From: Candidimonas nitroreducens
Lineage (GTDB): Bacteria; Pseudomonadota; Gammaproteobacteria; Burkholderiales; Burkholderiaceae_B
Assembly (NCBI RefSeq): GCF_002209565.1
Contig: NZ_NJIH01000003.1
Location: 310,001 to 374,000, forward strand
Length of the DNA stretch: 64,000 bases
Direction: 5' to 3'
Numbering within the stretch: the stretch's first letter is position 1; every line of letters begins with the position of its first letter. The notes under the pieces were generated by a model. The model saw only the letters and a list, made by a program, of their open reading frames with translations, did no database searches and was not told the DNA's origin. The position numbers were made by a program, and so were the translations under genes. Positions 1-9,013 of the stretch are shown here, piece by piece.

Positions 1-80
1 AATATATTTTACTTCCTAAAGAAAGTCCATTACTCTGGGCGCCATTCGATTCGACCCTACTCGCTACCCGGAGATTCCAG

Positions 81-1949
81 ATGCCGCAATACCGTTCCAG
101 AACCACGACCCATGGCCGCAACATGGCCGGCGCGCGCGCCTTGTGGCGCGCCACGGGCATGACGGACGGCGACTTCGACAAGCCCATTATTGCGGTGGTG
201 AATTCCTTCACCCAGTTCGTGCCCGGCCACGTCCACCTGAAGGACATGGGCCAGTTGGTGGCGCGCCAGATCGAGGCCGCCGGCGGCGTGGCCAAGGAAT
301 TCAACACCATTGCGGTCGATGACGGCATCGCCATGGGCCACGGCGGTATGCTGTATTCGCTGCCTTCGCGCGAGCTGATCGCCGACTCGGTGGAATACAT
401 GGTCAATGCGCACTGCGCCGACGCCATGGTGTGCATCTCGAACTGCGACAAGATCACCCCGGGGATGCTGATGGCGGCGATGCGCCTGAATATCCCGGCG
501 GTATTCGTTTCCGGCGGCCCCATGGAGGCCGGCAAGGTGCAGGCGCCGGGCCAGCTCGAGGTCAAGCTGGACTTGATCGACGCCATGATCCAGGCGGCCG
601 ACCCCAATGTGTCCGATGCCGAAGCCGCCGAGACCGAGCGCAGTGCCTGTCCGACCTGTGGTTCCTGCTCGGGCATGTTCACCGCCAATTCCATGAACTG
701 CCTGACCGAGGCCCTGGGCCTGTCGCTGCCGGGCAACGGTACTGTGCTGGCCACGCACGCGCGGCGCCGCCAGCTGTTCGAGCGCGCCGGCAGCCTTATC
801 GTCGAGCTGGCCAAGCGCTATTACGAGCAGGACGACGCTTCCGTGCTGCCGCGCAATATCGCGACCTTCCAGGCTTTTGAAAACGCCATGTCGCTGGACG
901 TGTCCATGGGCGGCTCGACCAACACCGTGCTGCACCTGCTGGCCGCGGCCCAGGAAGCCGGCGTGGAGTTCACCATGGCCGACATCGATCGCGTTTCGCG
1001 CCGGGTGCCCTGCCTGTGCAAGGTGGCGCCTTCCACCAACAAGTATCACATCGAAGACGTGCACCGCGCCGGCGGCATCCTGGCCATTCTGGGCGAGCTG
1101 TCGCGTGCCGGGCTGCTGCATGAAGATGCCGGCAATGTGCACAGCGGCACACTGGGCCGCGCGATACGCGACTGGGACGTCAATAGCGGCCACGCCAGCG
1201 ACGAGGTGCAGAAGTTCTATCGCACCGCGCCGGGCGGCGTGCGCACCCAGGTGGCCTTCAGCCAGGATCGCTATTTCGCGCAGCTGGATCTGGATCGCGA
1301 ACAGGGCTGCATCCGCTCCAAAGAGCACGCCTACTCGCAGGACGGCGGCCTGGCGGTGCTGTACGGCAACCTGGCCGAGAAAGGCTGCATCGTCAAGACC
1401 GCCGGGGTGGACGAAAGCATACTTACGTTCACTGGCACGGCGCGCGTCTACGAAAGCCAGGAAGCCTCGGTCGCGGGCATTCTGGGCGGCCTGGTCAGGG
1501 AAGGCGATGTGGTGGTGATCCGCTACGAGGGCCCCAAGGGCGGCCCGGGCATGCAGGAAATGCTCTACCCCACGTCCTATCTGAAATCCATGGGCCTGGG
1601 CAAGGCCTCCGCCTTGTTCACCGACGGCCGCTTCTCCGGCGGCTCGTCGGGCCTGGTGATCGGCCACGCCTCGCCCGAGGCGGCCGAGGGCGGCACCATC
1701 GGTTTGGTGCGCGACGGCGACCGCATCGAGATCGACATCCCCAAGCGCCAGATCAACCTGGCGGTCAGCGACGAGGAACTGGCGCAGCGCCGCGCCGAGA
1801 TGGAAGCGCGCGGCGACCGCGCCTGGCAGCCCGAAGACCGCGATCGCGTGGTGTCGCAGGCCTTGAAGGCCTACGCGGCCCTGGCCACCTCGGCCGACCG
1901 CGGCGCAGTGCGGGATATCTCGCAGCTCAAGGCTTCCGGCCGCCGGTAG
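81..1949 (+). CDS. ilvD: Dihydroxy-acid dehydratase
   Basis: Converts 2,3-dihydroxy-isovalerate and its methylvalerate homologue to the 2-oxo acids of valine and isoleucine synthesis (cytoplasm). The 622-residue length fits the IlvD/Edd family. The Fe-S and metal motifs are visible: NCDKITPGM with Cys122, and [12 protein letters not shown] (190-200) with Cys190, Cys193 and Cys196. The C-terminal region carries the GRFSGGSSG and GHASPEA motifs. The ATG at 81 follows a CGGAG ribosome site about 7 bases upstream. It stands alone: the next gene is convergent and belongs to a different locus. Family assignment is secure. Confidence 0.97.
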   Translation: MPQYRSRTTTHGRNMAGARALWRATGMTDGDFDKPIIAVVNSFTQFVPGHVHLKDMGQLVARQIEAAGGVAKEFNTIAVDDGIAMGHGGMLYSLPSRELIADSVEYMVNAHCADAMVCISNCDKITPGMLMAAMRLNIPAVFVSGGPMEAGKVQAPGQLEVKLDLIDAMIQAADPNVSDAEAAETERSACPTCGSCSGMFTANSMNCLTEALGLSLPGNGTVLATHARRRQLFERAGSLIVELAKRYYEQDDASVLPRNIATFQAFENAMSLDVSMGGSTNTVLHLLAAAQEAGVEFTMADIDRVSRRVPCLCKVAPSTNKYHIEDVHRAGGILAILGELSRAGLLHEDAGNVHSGTLGRAIRDWDVNSGHASDEVQKFYRTAPGGVRTQVAFSQDRYFAQLDLDREQGCIRSKEHAYSQDGGLAVLYGNLAEKGCIVKTAGVDESILTFTGTARVYESQEASVAGILGGLVREGDVVVIRYEGPKGGPGMQEMLYPTSYLKSMGLGKASALFTDGRFSGGSSGLVIGHASPEAAEGGTIGLVRDGDRIEIDIPKRQINLAVSDEELAQRRAEMEARGDRAWQPEDRDRVVSQALKAYAALATSADRGAVRDISQLKASGRR

Positions 1950-2070
1950 TGTGATCCGCCCCATGCTCTGAGCCTGGCCCCGATGTCTTGAGTGCGGCCC
2001 GGCTCAGGGGGCATGCGGGGACAATCGTGACAAGGCTTGTGGTACTTGCGCACGCTCGGGAAAGCGCGCG

Positions 2071-2802
2071 CTAAGCCGCGAAGGGCTTGGTGTTTCCGCC
2101 CAGCAAGCGTGTCAATTGGTCTGCGGCCTCCCGTACGACCGGGATATGTTGCGCGCCGTAGCGCTGCGCCGGCATGGTCAATGTAACGGCACCCCTGAGT
2201 TTTTTCTCGGCATCGAACACGGGCGCCGAAATGCCTGCAAGCTCGGGAGATCGGTCGCTGATCGCTGCAGCGCTGTAACCCGCCTTGCGCACCTCGTCGT
2301 AGGGCGCCCCTGGTTCACCCTCGAACGCCAACAGGACGTGCCCACCGGTGCCGCGATCCAACGGCAACAGATCGCCGGCTCGACTCTGATCAATGAGTGG
2401 CATTGGCGAATTGACACGATAGAGCACCAGGCGATGGTCTCCCTGGCGAACGTGGAAGGATGCACTTTCCAGGGTGCGCGCCGCCAGAGCCTGCAGCACC
2501 GGTAGTACCGCGTCCTGTAGATTGAACGATGCGACATACACGCGGTACAGCTGGGCCGCCGCAGAGCCCAGGGCATATGTGCCGTCGCCGCGCTTCTGCA
2601 CGAAACCGAAATGCGCCAATGACGCAAGCAGCCGTAGCACGGTGCTTGGAACCAATTGTGCACGCTCGGCGAGCTCGCTGAGTGTGAGCCCCGAATCTGC
2701 GTCGCGAAATGCCGTGAGCAGTGTGAGTGCCCTGTCTACGGCCGTCACGCCCCCTTGTGCAATTTGGGCGGCGTCAGGGGGGCGTACGGGATAACGAGGC
2801 AT
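2071..2802 (-). CDS. IclR-family transcriptional regulator
   Basis: 243 residues. The N-terminal winged helix (about 20-80, including LTLSELAERAQLVPSTVLRLL) is followed by the IclR effector-binding domain (about 90-235). It is transcribed away from the HMG-CoA-lyase-like gene at 2898 across a 95-bp AT-rich interval with a good promoter and an inverted repeat, so it very probably controls that catabolic operon. The effector is unknown; from the operon one would expect an organic acid or its CoA ester. The alternative, a regulator of the convergent ilvD, is unlikely because the promoter side faces the catabolic cluster. Confidence 0.93.
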   Translation of the reverse strand: MPRYPVRPPDAAQIAQGGVTAVDRALTLLTAFRDADSGLTLSELAERAQLVPSTVLRLLASLAHFGFVQKRGDGTYALGSAAAQLYRVYVASFNLQDAVLPVLQALAARTLESASFHVRQGDHRLVLYRVNSPMPLIDQSRAGDLLPLDRGTGGHVLLAFEGEPGAPYDEVRKAGYSAAAISDRSPELAGISAPVFDAEKKLRGAVTLTMPAQRYGAQHIPVVREAADQLTRLLGGNTKPFAA

Positions 2803-2822
2803 AAAAATTGCGCCACCGGCTC

Positions 2823-2892
2823 TTGACAGCCCAAGATCGGGTGGACTATTCTGATTTCTATTAGAAGAAAGTTAATTTTATTAGATAGAAAT
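2823..2892 (+). promoter_or_regulatory. Promoter and candidate IclR operator of the catabolic operon
   Basis: TTGACA at 2823-2828 and TATTCT at 2847-2852 with an 18-bp spacer form a sigma70-like promoter reading toward 2898. Downstream lies an 8-bp inverted repeat, ATTTCTAT (2854-2861) and ATAGAAAT (2885-2892), in very AT-rich DNA. Its position over the start region suits a repressor site for the divergent IclR protein. The promoter is read from sequence; the operator role is inference. Confidence 0.6.
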
Positions 2893-2897
2893 AAAAA

Positions 2898-3929
2898 ATG
2901 CAAGCAAGAGATGTGCTGATCAGCGAGGTGGGCCCGCGCGACGGGTTGCAGAACATCGCCACCATTATGCCCACACCGGCAAAAACACAATGGATTCGTG
3001 CCCTGGCCGCGTCGGGTTTACAAGAGATCGAAATTGGCTCGTTCGTGCATCCCAAGCTATTGCCGCAAATGGCGGATGCAGAAGAAGTTGCGCGCCAGGC
3101 GCTGCAGATTCCCGAGCTGGACGTGCTGGCGCTGGTGCCCAACCTCAAAGGCGCCGAACGAGCGCTGGCTGTCGGGGTGCGAAAAATTTCGATCCCGGTT
3201 TCGGCCTCGCAAAGCCACAACATGGCTAATGTGCGCATGAGCTGCGAACAGTCCATTGCCGCCATAGCCGATATATGTGCCTATCGAGACGAGCAGGCAA
3301 AAAACGGCGTTCGCGCCACCGTCGAGGTGGGCATCGCTTCCGCTTTCGGCTGCTCACGCGAAGGCATTGTCCCCGAAGACTGGGTCATGGAGATGGCGGA
3401 AAGGCTGGCTCGCGCCGGCGCGGACTCAATCGGCCTATCCGATTCGGTCGGCGCCGCAAACCCGGTGCAAGTACGGCGCATGTTCGGGCGCCTGCGTCAT
3501 TTGTTGGGCAACAGGGCGGGTGGCGCCCATCTGCACAACACTCGTGGCCAGGGCCTGGCGAATGCCGTGGCGGCTATCGAGGCGGGCGTAACCACGCTGG
3601 ACTCATCTCAGGCCGGCCTCGGTGGCTGTCCTTATGCCCCGGGAGCCACAGGCAACATCGTGACCGAAGACCTTGTGTACCTATTGGAATCCATGGGGCT
3701 GGATACCGGCATTGATTTGGGCGCCTTGATGCAGGCGCGTGCGCTTCTGGCGCAGGCCTTGTCCGGCGAAAACTTATATGGCCATCTTGCGGACGCCGGC
3801 GTGAACCGGGGTTTTCGCTACGCCAACCCGGGCCGTACACGGCAGTGTCCGCCTCCGGGCGCCCACCAAGACAGCTGTCAATCGCTCGCGGAAACCTGCG
3901 GCCTTGCCTCAGACAAGGATCGGGCATGA
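2898..3929 (+). CDS. HMG-CoA lyase-family protein (acyl-CoA lyase)
   Basis: TIM-barrel lyase of the DRE-TIM family that cleaves a 3-hydroxy-3-methyl-acyl-CoA into acetyl-CoA and an oxo acid. The EVGPRDGLQN motif (10-19) holds the catalytic Arg and metal-ligand Asp. The metal histidines are in HLHNTRGQ (211-218), the catalytic loop GLGGCPYAPGATGN (240-253) has Cys244, and the metal Asn is at 253. The usual H-x-H-D reads H-x-H-N here, so the substrate may not be HMG-CoA itself. The last 40 residues after the LYGHL motif look unlike the family and may be a drifted tail, but the stop overlaps the next ATG (ATGA), so the frame is probably real. The Shine-Dalgarno is weak. Confidence 0.88.
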   Translation: MQARDVLISEVGPRDGLQNIATIMPTPAKTQWIRALAASGLQEIEIGSFVHPKLLPQMADAEEVARQALQIPELDVLALVPNLKGAERALAVGVRKISIPVSASQSHNMANVRMSCEQSIAAIADICAYRDEQAKNGVRATVEVGIASAFGCSREGIVPEDWVMEMAERLARAGADSIGLSDSVGAANPVQVRRMFGRLRHLLGNRAGGAHLHNTRGQGLANAVAAIEAGVTTLDSSQAGLGGCPYAPGATGNIVTEDLVYLLESMGLDTGIDLGALMQARALLAQALSGENLYGHLADAGVNRGFRYANPGRTRQCPPPGAHQDSCQSLAETCGLASDKDRA

Positions 3930-5110
3930 CCGAGAACATGCGAATGCTGCCTTTGCATGGCCTGCGCATCGTAGAGATGACGCACATGGTAATGGGGCCC
4001 GTCGCAGGGCTGATCCTGGCGGATCTGGGTGCCGACGTGATCAAGATCGAACCGCCTGGCAAGCCCGGGCAAGTAGGCGACCACACACGCTATCTGAAAA
4101 ATACAGGCGCAGGCTTCTTTGCCGCTTGCAACCGTAACAAGCAAAGCGTCATTCTCGATCTGGACACCGAGCAGGGGCTGGAAGCCCTGAAGGCACTGTT
4201 ACTGGAGGCCGACGTATTCATCGAAAACTTCAGGCCAGATGCATTGGCTGCCAGGGGCCTGGATTACAGCACCTTGTCCCAAACCAACCCCGGCTTGATC
4301 TATTGCTCGTTGAAGGGCTTTCTGGACGGCCCATATGAAAGGCGCACCGCGCTGGACGAGGTCGTCCAGATGATGAGCGGCCTGGCCTATATGACCGGCC
4401 CCGTCGGGCGGCCCCTGCGCGCCGGCGCGCCGGTCAATGACATGATGGGCGGAATGTTTGGAGCGATTGCTGTGATGGCCGCTATACGTGAGCGCGACTC
4501 CACGGGAGGCGGCCAGCATGTAAAGAGCGGGCTTTTCGAGAACGCGGCCTGGCTGGTGTCGACTCACATGCTGCAGAACGCCATTTCCGGAGATGAGCCT
4601 CCTCCGATGTCGGCAGGGCGTCGCGCCTGGGGTATTTACGACGTATTCGACACCTCGGACGGCCGCCAGATTTTCATTGGCGTAGTCACGAACCGTCAGT
4701 GGGCGCTGTTTACGCGGGCTCTGGCCGAGCCTGCACTACTGGATCCGCAATGGTCGACCAATAACGCCCGCGCCCAGGATCGCGGCGCGTTGATCCCTCT
4801 GGTGGGCACGCTGCTTGCCCGGCGTAGCCTTGCCGAGCTTCAGACTCTGTGCGAACAAGCAGGGCTGCCGTTCGCGCCTATTGCGCGCCCCTGGGATCTC
4901 TTCGACGACCCTCATCTGAATGCGAATGGCAGCTTGCTGCCAACCACGCTGCCTGATGGCAGGATCGCCAAGGTGCCGGGGTTGCCCATTCAACTCGATG
5001 GACGCCGCCTGGGCGTGCGCTGCGATGTTCCACAGCCGGGGGAACATACCGAAGCAGTATTGAGAACTTTGCCCGGCTATGTCAAAACGGTTCATGGGGA
5101 GCAAGGATGA
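3926..5110 (+). CDS. CaiB/BaiF family (class III) CoA-transferase
   Basis: 394 residues from the ATG at 3926, which overlaps the preceding stop as ATGA. An upstream in-frame ATG at 3845 would add 27 non-family residues and was rejected. The N-terminal LHGLRIVEMTHMVMGP and the NFRPDAL motif (101-107) are typical of family III. The catalytic Asp lies in RRTALDEVVQ (Asp144). Family members transfer CoA between carboxylic acids. Next to an acyl-CoA lyase it probably activates the acid that the lyase then splits, as in citramalate or itaconate catabolism. The actual acid cannot be read from sequence. Confidence 0.92.
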   Translation: MTENMRMLPLHGLRIVEMTHMVMGPVAGLILADLGADVIKIEPPGKPGQVGDHTRYLKNTGAGFFAACNRNKQSVILDLDTEQGLEALKALLLEADVFIENFRPDALAARGLDYSTLSQTNPGLIYCSLKGFLDGPYERRTALDEVVQMMSGLAYMTGPVGRPLRAGAPVNDMMGGMFGAIAVMAAIRERDSTGGGQHVKSGLFENAAWLVSTHMLQNAISGDEPPPMSAGRRAWGIYDVFDTSDGRQIFIGVVTNRQWALFTRALAEPALLDPQWSTNNARAQDRGALIPLVGTLLARRSLAELQTLCEQAGLPFAPIARPWDLFDDPHLNANGSLLPTTLPDGRIAKVPGLPIQLDGRRLGVRCDVPQPGEHTEAVLRTLPGYVKTVHGEQG

Positions 5111-5769
5111 AGGACATAAATGGTGTTCCGGTGCGTGACACCCTCGAGGAATTGATCGAGCCCGGCCGCACTGCATTGATAGTCATAGATGTTCAAAATG
5201 ATTTCTGTCATGCAGATGGCCATTTTGCAAAGCACGGCAAGAACGTGTCGACGATCTCGGCGATGGTGCCCACCCTCGTGTCGTTCGTGAGTGCGGCGCA
5301 AGACATGGGAATATTTACTGTCTTTATTCAACAGCAGACCTTGATGCACGGACGCAGCGATTCGCCTGCATGGCTGCGTTTGAAGTGCCGGGACGGGAAA
5401 TCGCCGGAATACGCGTTGAAGGACAGTTGGGGCGCCCAATTCGTGGAAGGCCTGCGGCTTCGCGACGGTGATGTGATCGTACCCAAGTTTCGCCCGGATG
5501 CATTTGTGCGCACACCCTTGGATGGCATATTGCGCGCCCAGGGCATCGAGTCGCTGGTCATCGTGGGTACGACCACCGAAGGGTGCGTCGAATCGACCGT
5601 ACGAGGCGCGTCCTATCACGACTACTACGTCATTCCGGTTGTCGATTTGATCGCCGGCCCGAATCCTGACTTGCACGTCAATTCCATCGCTTTCATGCGT
5701 GCCCGTTATCCGGCCGCCGAATCGAAAGATGTGCTGCAAACCTGGCGCCACGCGTGCGCCGTCGCCTGA
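5107..5769 (+). CDS. Isochorismatase-superfamily cysteine hydrolase
   Basis: 220 residues with the full catalytic triad of amide-cleaving members: Asp28 (VIDVQNDF), Lys127 (VPKFRPDAF) and Cys160 (GTTTEGCVEST). The Cys separates it from true isochorismatases and places it with amidohydrolases such as maleamate, ureidoacrylate or carbamoylsarcosine hydrolases. It is joined to the CoA-transferase gene by an ATGA overlap at 5107-5110, so it is translated with it. The inferred role is to release ammonia from an amide so that the resulting acid can be CoA-activated. The exact substrate is not predictable. Confidence 0.88.
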   Translation: MKDINGVPVRDTLEELIEPGRTALIVIDVQNDFCHADGHFAKHGKNVSTISAMVPTLVSFVSAAQDMGIFTVFIQQQTLMHGRSDSPAWLRLKCRDGKSPEYALKDSWGAQFVEGLRLRDGDVIVPKFRPDAFVRTPLDGILRAQGIESLVIVGTTTEGCVESTVRGASYHDYYVIPVVDLIAGPNPDLHVNSIAFMRARYPAAESKDVLQTWRHACAVA

Positions 5770-5785
5770 CTCCGGAGCAATCGAA

Positions 5786-6757
5786 ATGCTGAAGAAAACT
5801 TTGTGCGGTGCCGCCCTGCTGCTGACCGCCTTGGCACTGTCCCCTTTGTCCCATGCGGCCGATTACCCGGTAAAACCAGTCAAGATCCTGGTCGGATTTG
5901 CCCCGGGCGGCCCTACGGATTTGATTGCTCGCTTGATCGCCAAGAGTCTGAGCGAAGATCTGGGCCAGCCATTCATCGTCGAAAACAAGGCGGGTGCCGG
6001 CGGGGACATCGCCACCCAGGACGCCGCAGCGGCATCGCCTGATGGTTATACCGGCTTGGTGGCCGGCATCAATCTGACCATCAATCCCTGGATGAACGAA
6101 AGCCTTCATGTCGACAGCCGCAAAGATCTGCTGCCGGTACGAATTGTTGCCGTTGCGCCCACTGTTTTGGTAGTGCGTAATAGCTTCCCTGCCAAGACGT
6201 TTGCTGAATTCTTGCAAGAAGTACGCAAGAATCCAGGCAAGTACAACTCGGCAGCTCCCGGAGCCTCACCTTTGCTCGCTACCGAGCTTTTTTCGCGGCA
6301 AACAGGCACAAATATCATTCCGATTCCATACAAGGGTGCGGCACCTGCCATGACTGATTTGATGGCGGGCCACGTAGACCTTTCGTTCGCCACGCTGGGT
6401 TCGGTATTGCCGCTTATTAAAAGCGGTAAGGTTAAAGCGCTGGCAGTAGCTTCCCCGTCGCGGGATCCACAGCTGCCCAACGTCCCGACGTTCGCAGAAC
6501 AGGGTATGAAAGATTTTAAGTTCGACGCGTGGGATGGGCTGGTGATGCCGGCCGGTACACCCCAGCCCATTATCAACAAGCTGGCCAAGTCTCTGGCCAA
6601 GATGGCGAAGTCGCCCGAATTCAAGAAGGCAACTTTGCAAATAGGGATGGCGCCCGTTCTGGAAAGTTCGCCGCAGGCCTTTGCCAAGACCATCGACACC
6701 GAATTGAAGCTGTACAAGGTGCTGGCTGTGTCCGTACGCAAGAAGATTGCACGCTAA
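5786..6757 (+). CDS. Bug (TctC-family) periplasmic solute receptor
   Basis: 323 residues from the ATG at 5786, preceded by GGAG at 5773-5776. The signal peptide runs to about residue 24 (cleavage SHA-AD), followed by the Bug signature FAPGGPTDLIAR. Bug proteins are orphan periplasmic binders of carboxylates and amides, greatly expanded in Bordetella and relatives, and many lack a cognate TctAB permease, as here. Position in the operon suggests it binds the pathway substrate. The C-terminus (KLYKVLAVSVRKKIAR) is slightly short and odd for the family. Confidence 0.9.
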   Translation: MLKKTLCGAALLLTALALSPLSHAADYPVKPVKILVGFAPGGPTDLIARLIAKSLSEDLGQPFIVENKAGAGGDIATQDAAAASPDGYTGLVAGINLTINPWMNESLHVDSRKDLLPVRIVAVAPTVLVVRNSFPAKTFAEFLQEVRKNPGKYNSAAPGASPLLATELFSRQTGTNIIPIPYKGAAPAMTDLMAGHVDLSFATLGSVLPLIKSGKVKALAVASPSRDPQLPNVPTFAEQGMKDFKFDAWDGLVMPAGTPQPIINKLAKSLAKMAKSPEFKKATLQIGMAPVLESSPQAFAKTIDTELKLYKVLAVSVRKKIAR

Positions 6758-6767
6758 TAGAGGCGTC

Positions 6768-6799
6768 GGTGTTGTACGTCTTTCGGTACGTACAACACC
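6768..6799. terminator. Perfect 12-bp stem-loop after the Bug gene
   Basis: GGTGTTGTACGT (6768-6779) pairs exactly with ACGTACAACACC (6788-6799) around an 8-nt loop, 10 bases after the Bug stop. The T-run that follows is short (CTTTG), so it may be a weak terminator, an attenuator, or a 3' stabiliser giving the binding protein extra expression over the last operon gene. The structure is seen directly; the function is inferred. Confidence 0.6.
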
Positions 6800-6835
6800 T
6801 TTGATTCGAGTAAATATGTTGAACATGGAGCATCT

Positions 6836-7753
6836 GTGAACACATCCAGGGACGATAAGGGCTACCCTTTGGGCTTGCGCACGGCCCACGGGCGGAACGC
6901 GCGGCTGCGCAGCCTGATCGCAGCATCGGAACTTCTAGTCGCCCCGGGAGCATACGACTGCGTAGGCGCACGCTTGATAGAGCAGAGCGGCTTTGGTGCG
7001 CTGTACTTGACGGGATCCGGCATGTCGATGTCGGCATTGGGAGCCCCCGACGTGGGGTTGATGTCTTTTTCCGAAATTCTGGACAGGGCCGCCCGCGTTG
7101 CCGACACCGTCTCGATACCCGTGATCGTTGACGCGGACACCGGCTATGGGGGGCCGTTGAATCTGATCCGTACGGTGCGTGAGTTCGAGCGCGCAGGGAT
7201 ATCCGGCATTCAGATCGAAGATCAGTCCTGGCCCAAGAAATGCGGCCACGAAAGTGGCCGCAACCTTGTGTCATCGGCGGAAATGGAAGGTCGCATCAAG
7301 GCTGCAGTCGATGCGCGCGTAGACCCTGATTTGGTGTTGATTGCGCGCACTGACGCACGTAGCACCGATGGTATCGAGGCCGCTCTGGAGCGCGCGGCGC
7401 GTTATGTGCAGGCCGGTGCGGACGTCATCTTTGTTGAAAGTCCGGAGACCGAAGAAGAGTTAGCGATCGTTGCTCGTTCTGTGAATGTGCCGGTGTTGGC
7501 CAACATGGTTGAAGGAGGACGAACTCCGATCCTGCCGGCAGGTCAACTGGCCAAATTGGGCTTTTCTATGGCTATATATCCCAATGCACTGACGCGCTGC
7601 TTCGCCTACGCCGGGCTGGAAATGCTGCGTGAGCTGGCGGGGTCGGGCACAACTGCCGCCATGGTGCCCCGCATGCTGTCTCATCGAGAACTCTGGACGC
7701 TGTTCGAGTATGAAAAATGGACTGCAACAGAGCAGCGGCTGCTGCATCGTTAG
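6836..7753 (+). CDS. Isocitrate lyase/PEP mutase-superfamily lyase
   Basis: 305 residues beginning with GTG at 6836; GGAG at 6827-6830 supports this start, and the nearby ATGs are out of frame. The metal-binding DADTGYGG (99-106) and the mobile-loop motif KKCGH (134-138, Cys136) mark it as a 2-hydroxy-dicarboxylate lyase (methylisocitrate, dimethylmalate or oxaloacetate type) rather than a PEP mutase, which lacks the Cys. As last gene of the cluster it could split a C4-C6 acid formed by, or alternative to, the CoA branch. It converges on the ABC transporter genes. Confidence 0.87.
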   Translation: MNTSRDDKGYPLGLRTAHGRNARLRSLIAASELLVAPGAYDCVGARLIEQSGFGALYLTGSGMSMSALGAPDVGLMSFSEILDRAARVADTVSIPVIVDADTGYGGPLNLIRTVREFERAGISGIQIEDQSWPKKCGHESGRNLVSSAEMEGRIKAAVDARVDPDLVLIARTDARSTDGIEAALERAARYVQAGADVIFVESPETEEELAIVARSVNVPVLANMVEGGRTPILPAGQLAKLGFSMAIYPNALTRCFAYAGLEMLRELAGSGTTAAMVPRMLSHRELWTLFEYEKWTATEQRLLHR

Positions 7754-7850
7754 ATGAGCATGGCGGTAGAAAGCCGTAAAGAAGAAAGCCCTATTTCGCT
7801 CAAGATCCCATGTTCGCAATGGCGCGGCGGTCACTGTGCTGCCTCGGCCC

Positions 7851-8990
7851 TCAGGCAGCAAGAAAAATGGCCTGCGCGGGCGGGATCGACAGCGCCACCT
7901 GGTCGCCCGTGCGCAAGTCGGGAGCGCCGCGGATGTGCTTGATGTCCACCAGCAGCGCCAGCTGATTGGCCTCGATGTTGTAGCGCGTGGCTCCGCCGAG
8001 GAATTCCGCCGAGCGCACGGTGCCGGCGATGGTCTGTTCGGACGGCGCGGGGGCGACGCTTATGCCTTGCGGGCGGATGACCAGGTGGCCGCGGCCCTCG
8101 CCGGCGTCGTCGGCCAGCGGCAGGCGCAATGTGCCCGTGTCGGAGGCGAAGACGATGCCTGCCGCCGTGCGCTGGGTATGGCCGGCGATGATGTTGGCGG
8201 TGCCCAGGAAGCGGGCGACGAATTCATTGACCGGGTTGTCGTAGACGTCGGCCGGGCGGCCCACTTGCTGTACTACGCCGGCGGACAAGACGGCGATACG
8301 GTCGCAGATGGTGTTGGCTTCTTCCTGGTCATGCGTGACGAAAATGGTGGTGATGCCCAGCCGGCGCTGCAGTTGCAGCAGCTCCTGGCGCATCTGCACG
8401 CGCAGGCCTGCGTCGAGATTGGACAGCGGTTCGTCCAGCAGCAGCACGCGCGGCTCGACGGCGATGGTGCGCGCCAGCGCGATGCGCTGCTGCTGGCCGC
8501 CCGACAGCTGCGACGGATAGCGCAAGGCGTAGTCCGCCATGCCGACGAGTTCCAGCGCGGCATGCACGCGCGCCTTGATCTCGGGCCGCGCGACGCGCCG
8601 CTCTTCGAGGCCGTAGGCCACGTTGCGGGCCACGTTGAGATGCGGCCACAACGCGTAGCTTTGGAACACCATGCCCACGTCGCGCTGCCAGGGCATGCGG
8701 CCCGCGATGTCGGCCCCGTCGATGAGTATCCGCCCGCGCGGCGTCGGGCCGAAGCCGGCGATCGCACGCAGCAGCGTGGTCTTGCCCGAGCCCGAAGGGC
8801 CCAGGAAGGCGAAGAATTCGCCGGGTTCGATGGAAAGATCGATGCCTTTGAGCACCGTGGTTTCGCCGAACGACAACGTCAGTTGCTCGATGTCGATGCG
8901 CACCGGGGCGACTCGCGGGGCCGCGGCGGCCGTGCCCGCGGCGCAGGCAGTGTCCTTGTCGATGGAGGCCGTGGATGTGGCAGTGTTCAT
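7851..8990 (-). CDS. ABC transporter ATP-binding protein (Fe3+/spermidine/POPT type)
   Basis: 379 residues from the ATG at 8990. Walker A GPSGSGKTT, the LSGGQQQR signature and Walker B LLLDEPLSNLD are followed by a C-terminal regulatory TOBE domain, as in FbpC/PotA. An N-terminal Ala/Thr-rich leader of about 30 residues precedes the nucleotide-binding domain. It lies 23 bp downstream of the permease gene and forms a complete importer with the permease and binding protein. The gene order RraA, binding protein, permease, ATPase implies one operon under the divergent GntR. Confidence 0.94.
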   Translation of the reverse strand: MNTATSTASIDKDTACAAGTAAAAPRVAPVRIDIEQLTLSFGETTVLKGIDLSIEPGEFFAFLGPSGSGKTTLLRAIAGFGPTPRGRILIDGADIAGRMPWQRDVGMVFQSYALWPHLNVARNVAYGLEERRVARPEIKARVHAALELVGMADYALRYPSQLSGGQQQRIALARTIAVEPRVLLLDEPLSNLDAGLRVQMRQELLQLQRRLGITTIFVTHDQEEANTICDRIAVLSAGVVQQVGRPADVYDNPVNEFVARFLGTANIIAGHTQRTAAGIVFASDTGTLRLPLADDAGEGRGHLVIRPQGISVAPAPSEQTIAGTVRSAEFLGGATRYNIEANQLALLVDIKHIRGAPDLRTGDQVALSIPPAQAIFLAA

Positions 8991-9013
8991 ATCCGAAGTT
9001 TTCCGTGCTGGAT

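Noticed and set aside
57-1964. 635-codon minus-strand frame opposite ilvD
   Set aside because: Shadow of ilvD; composition is His/Ala/Gly-rich and no start signal or family motif is present.
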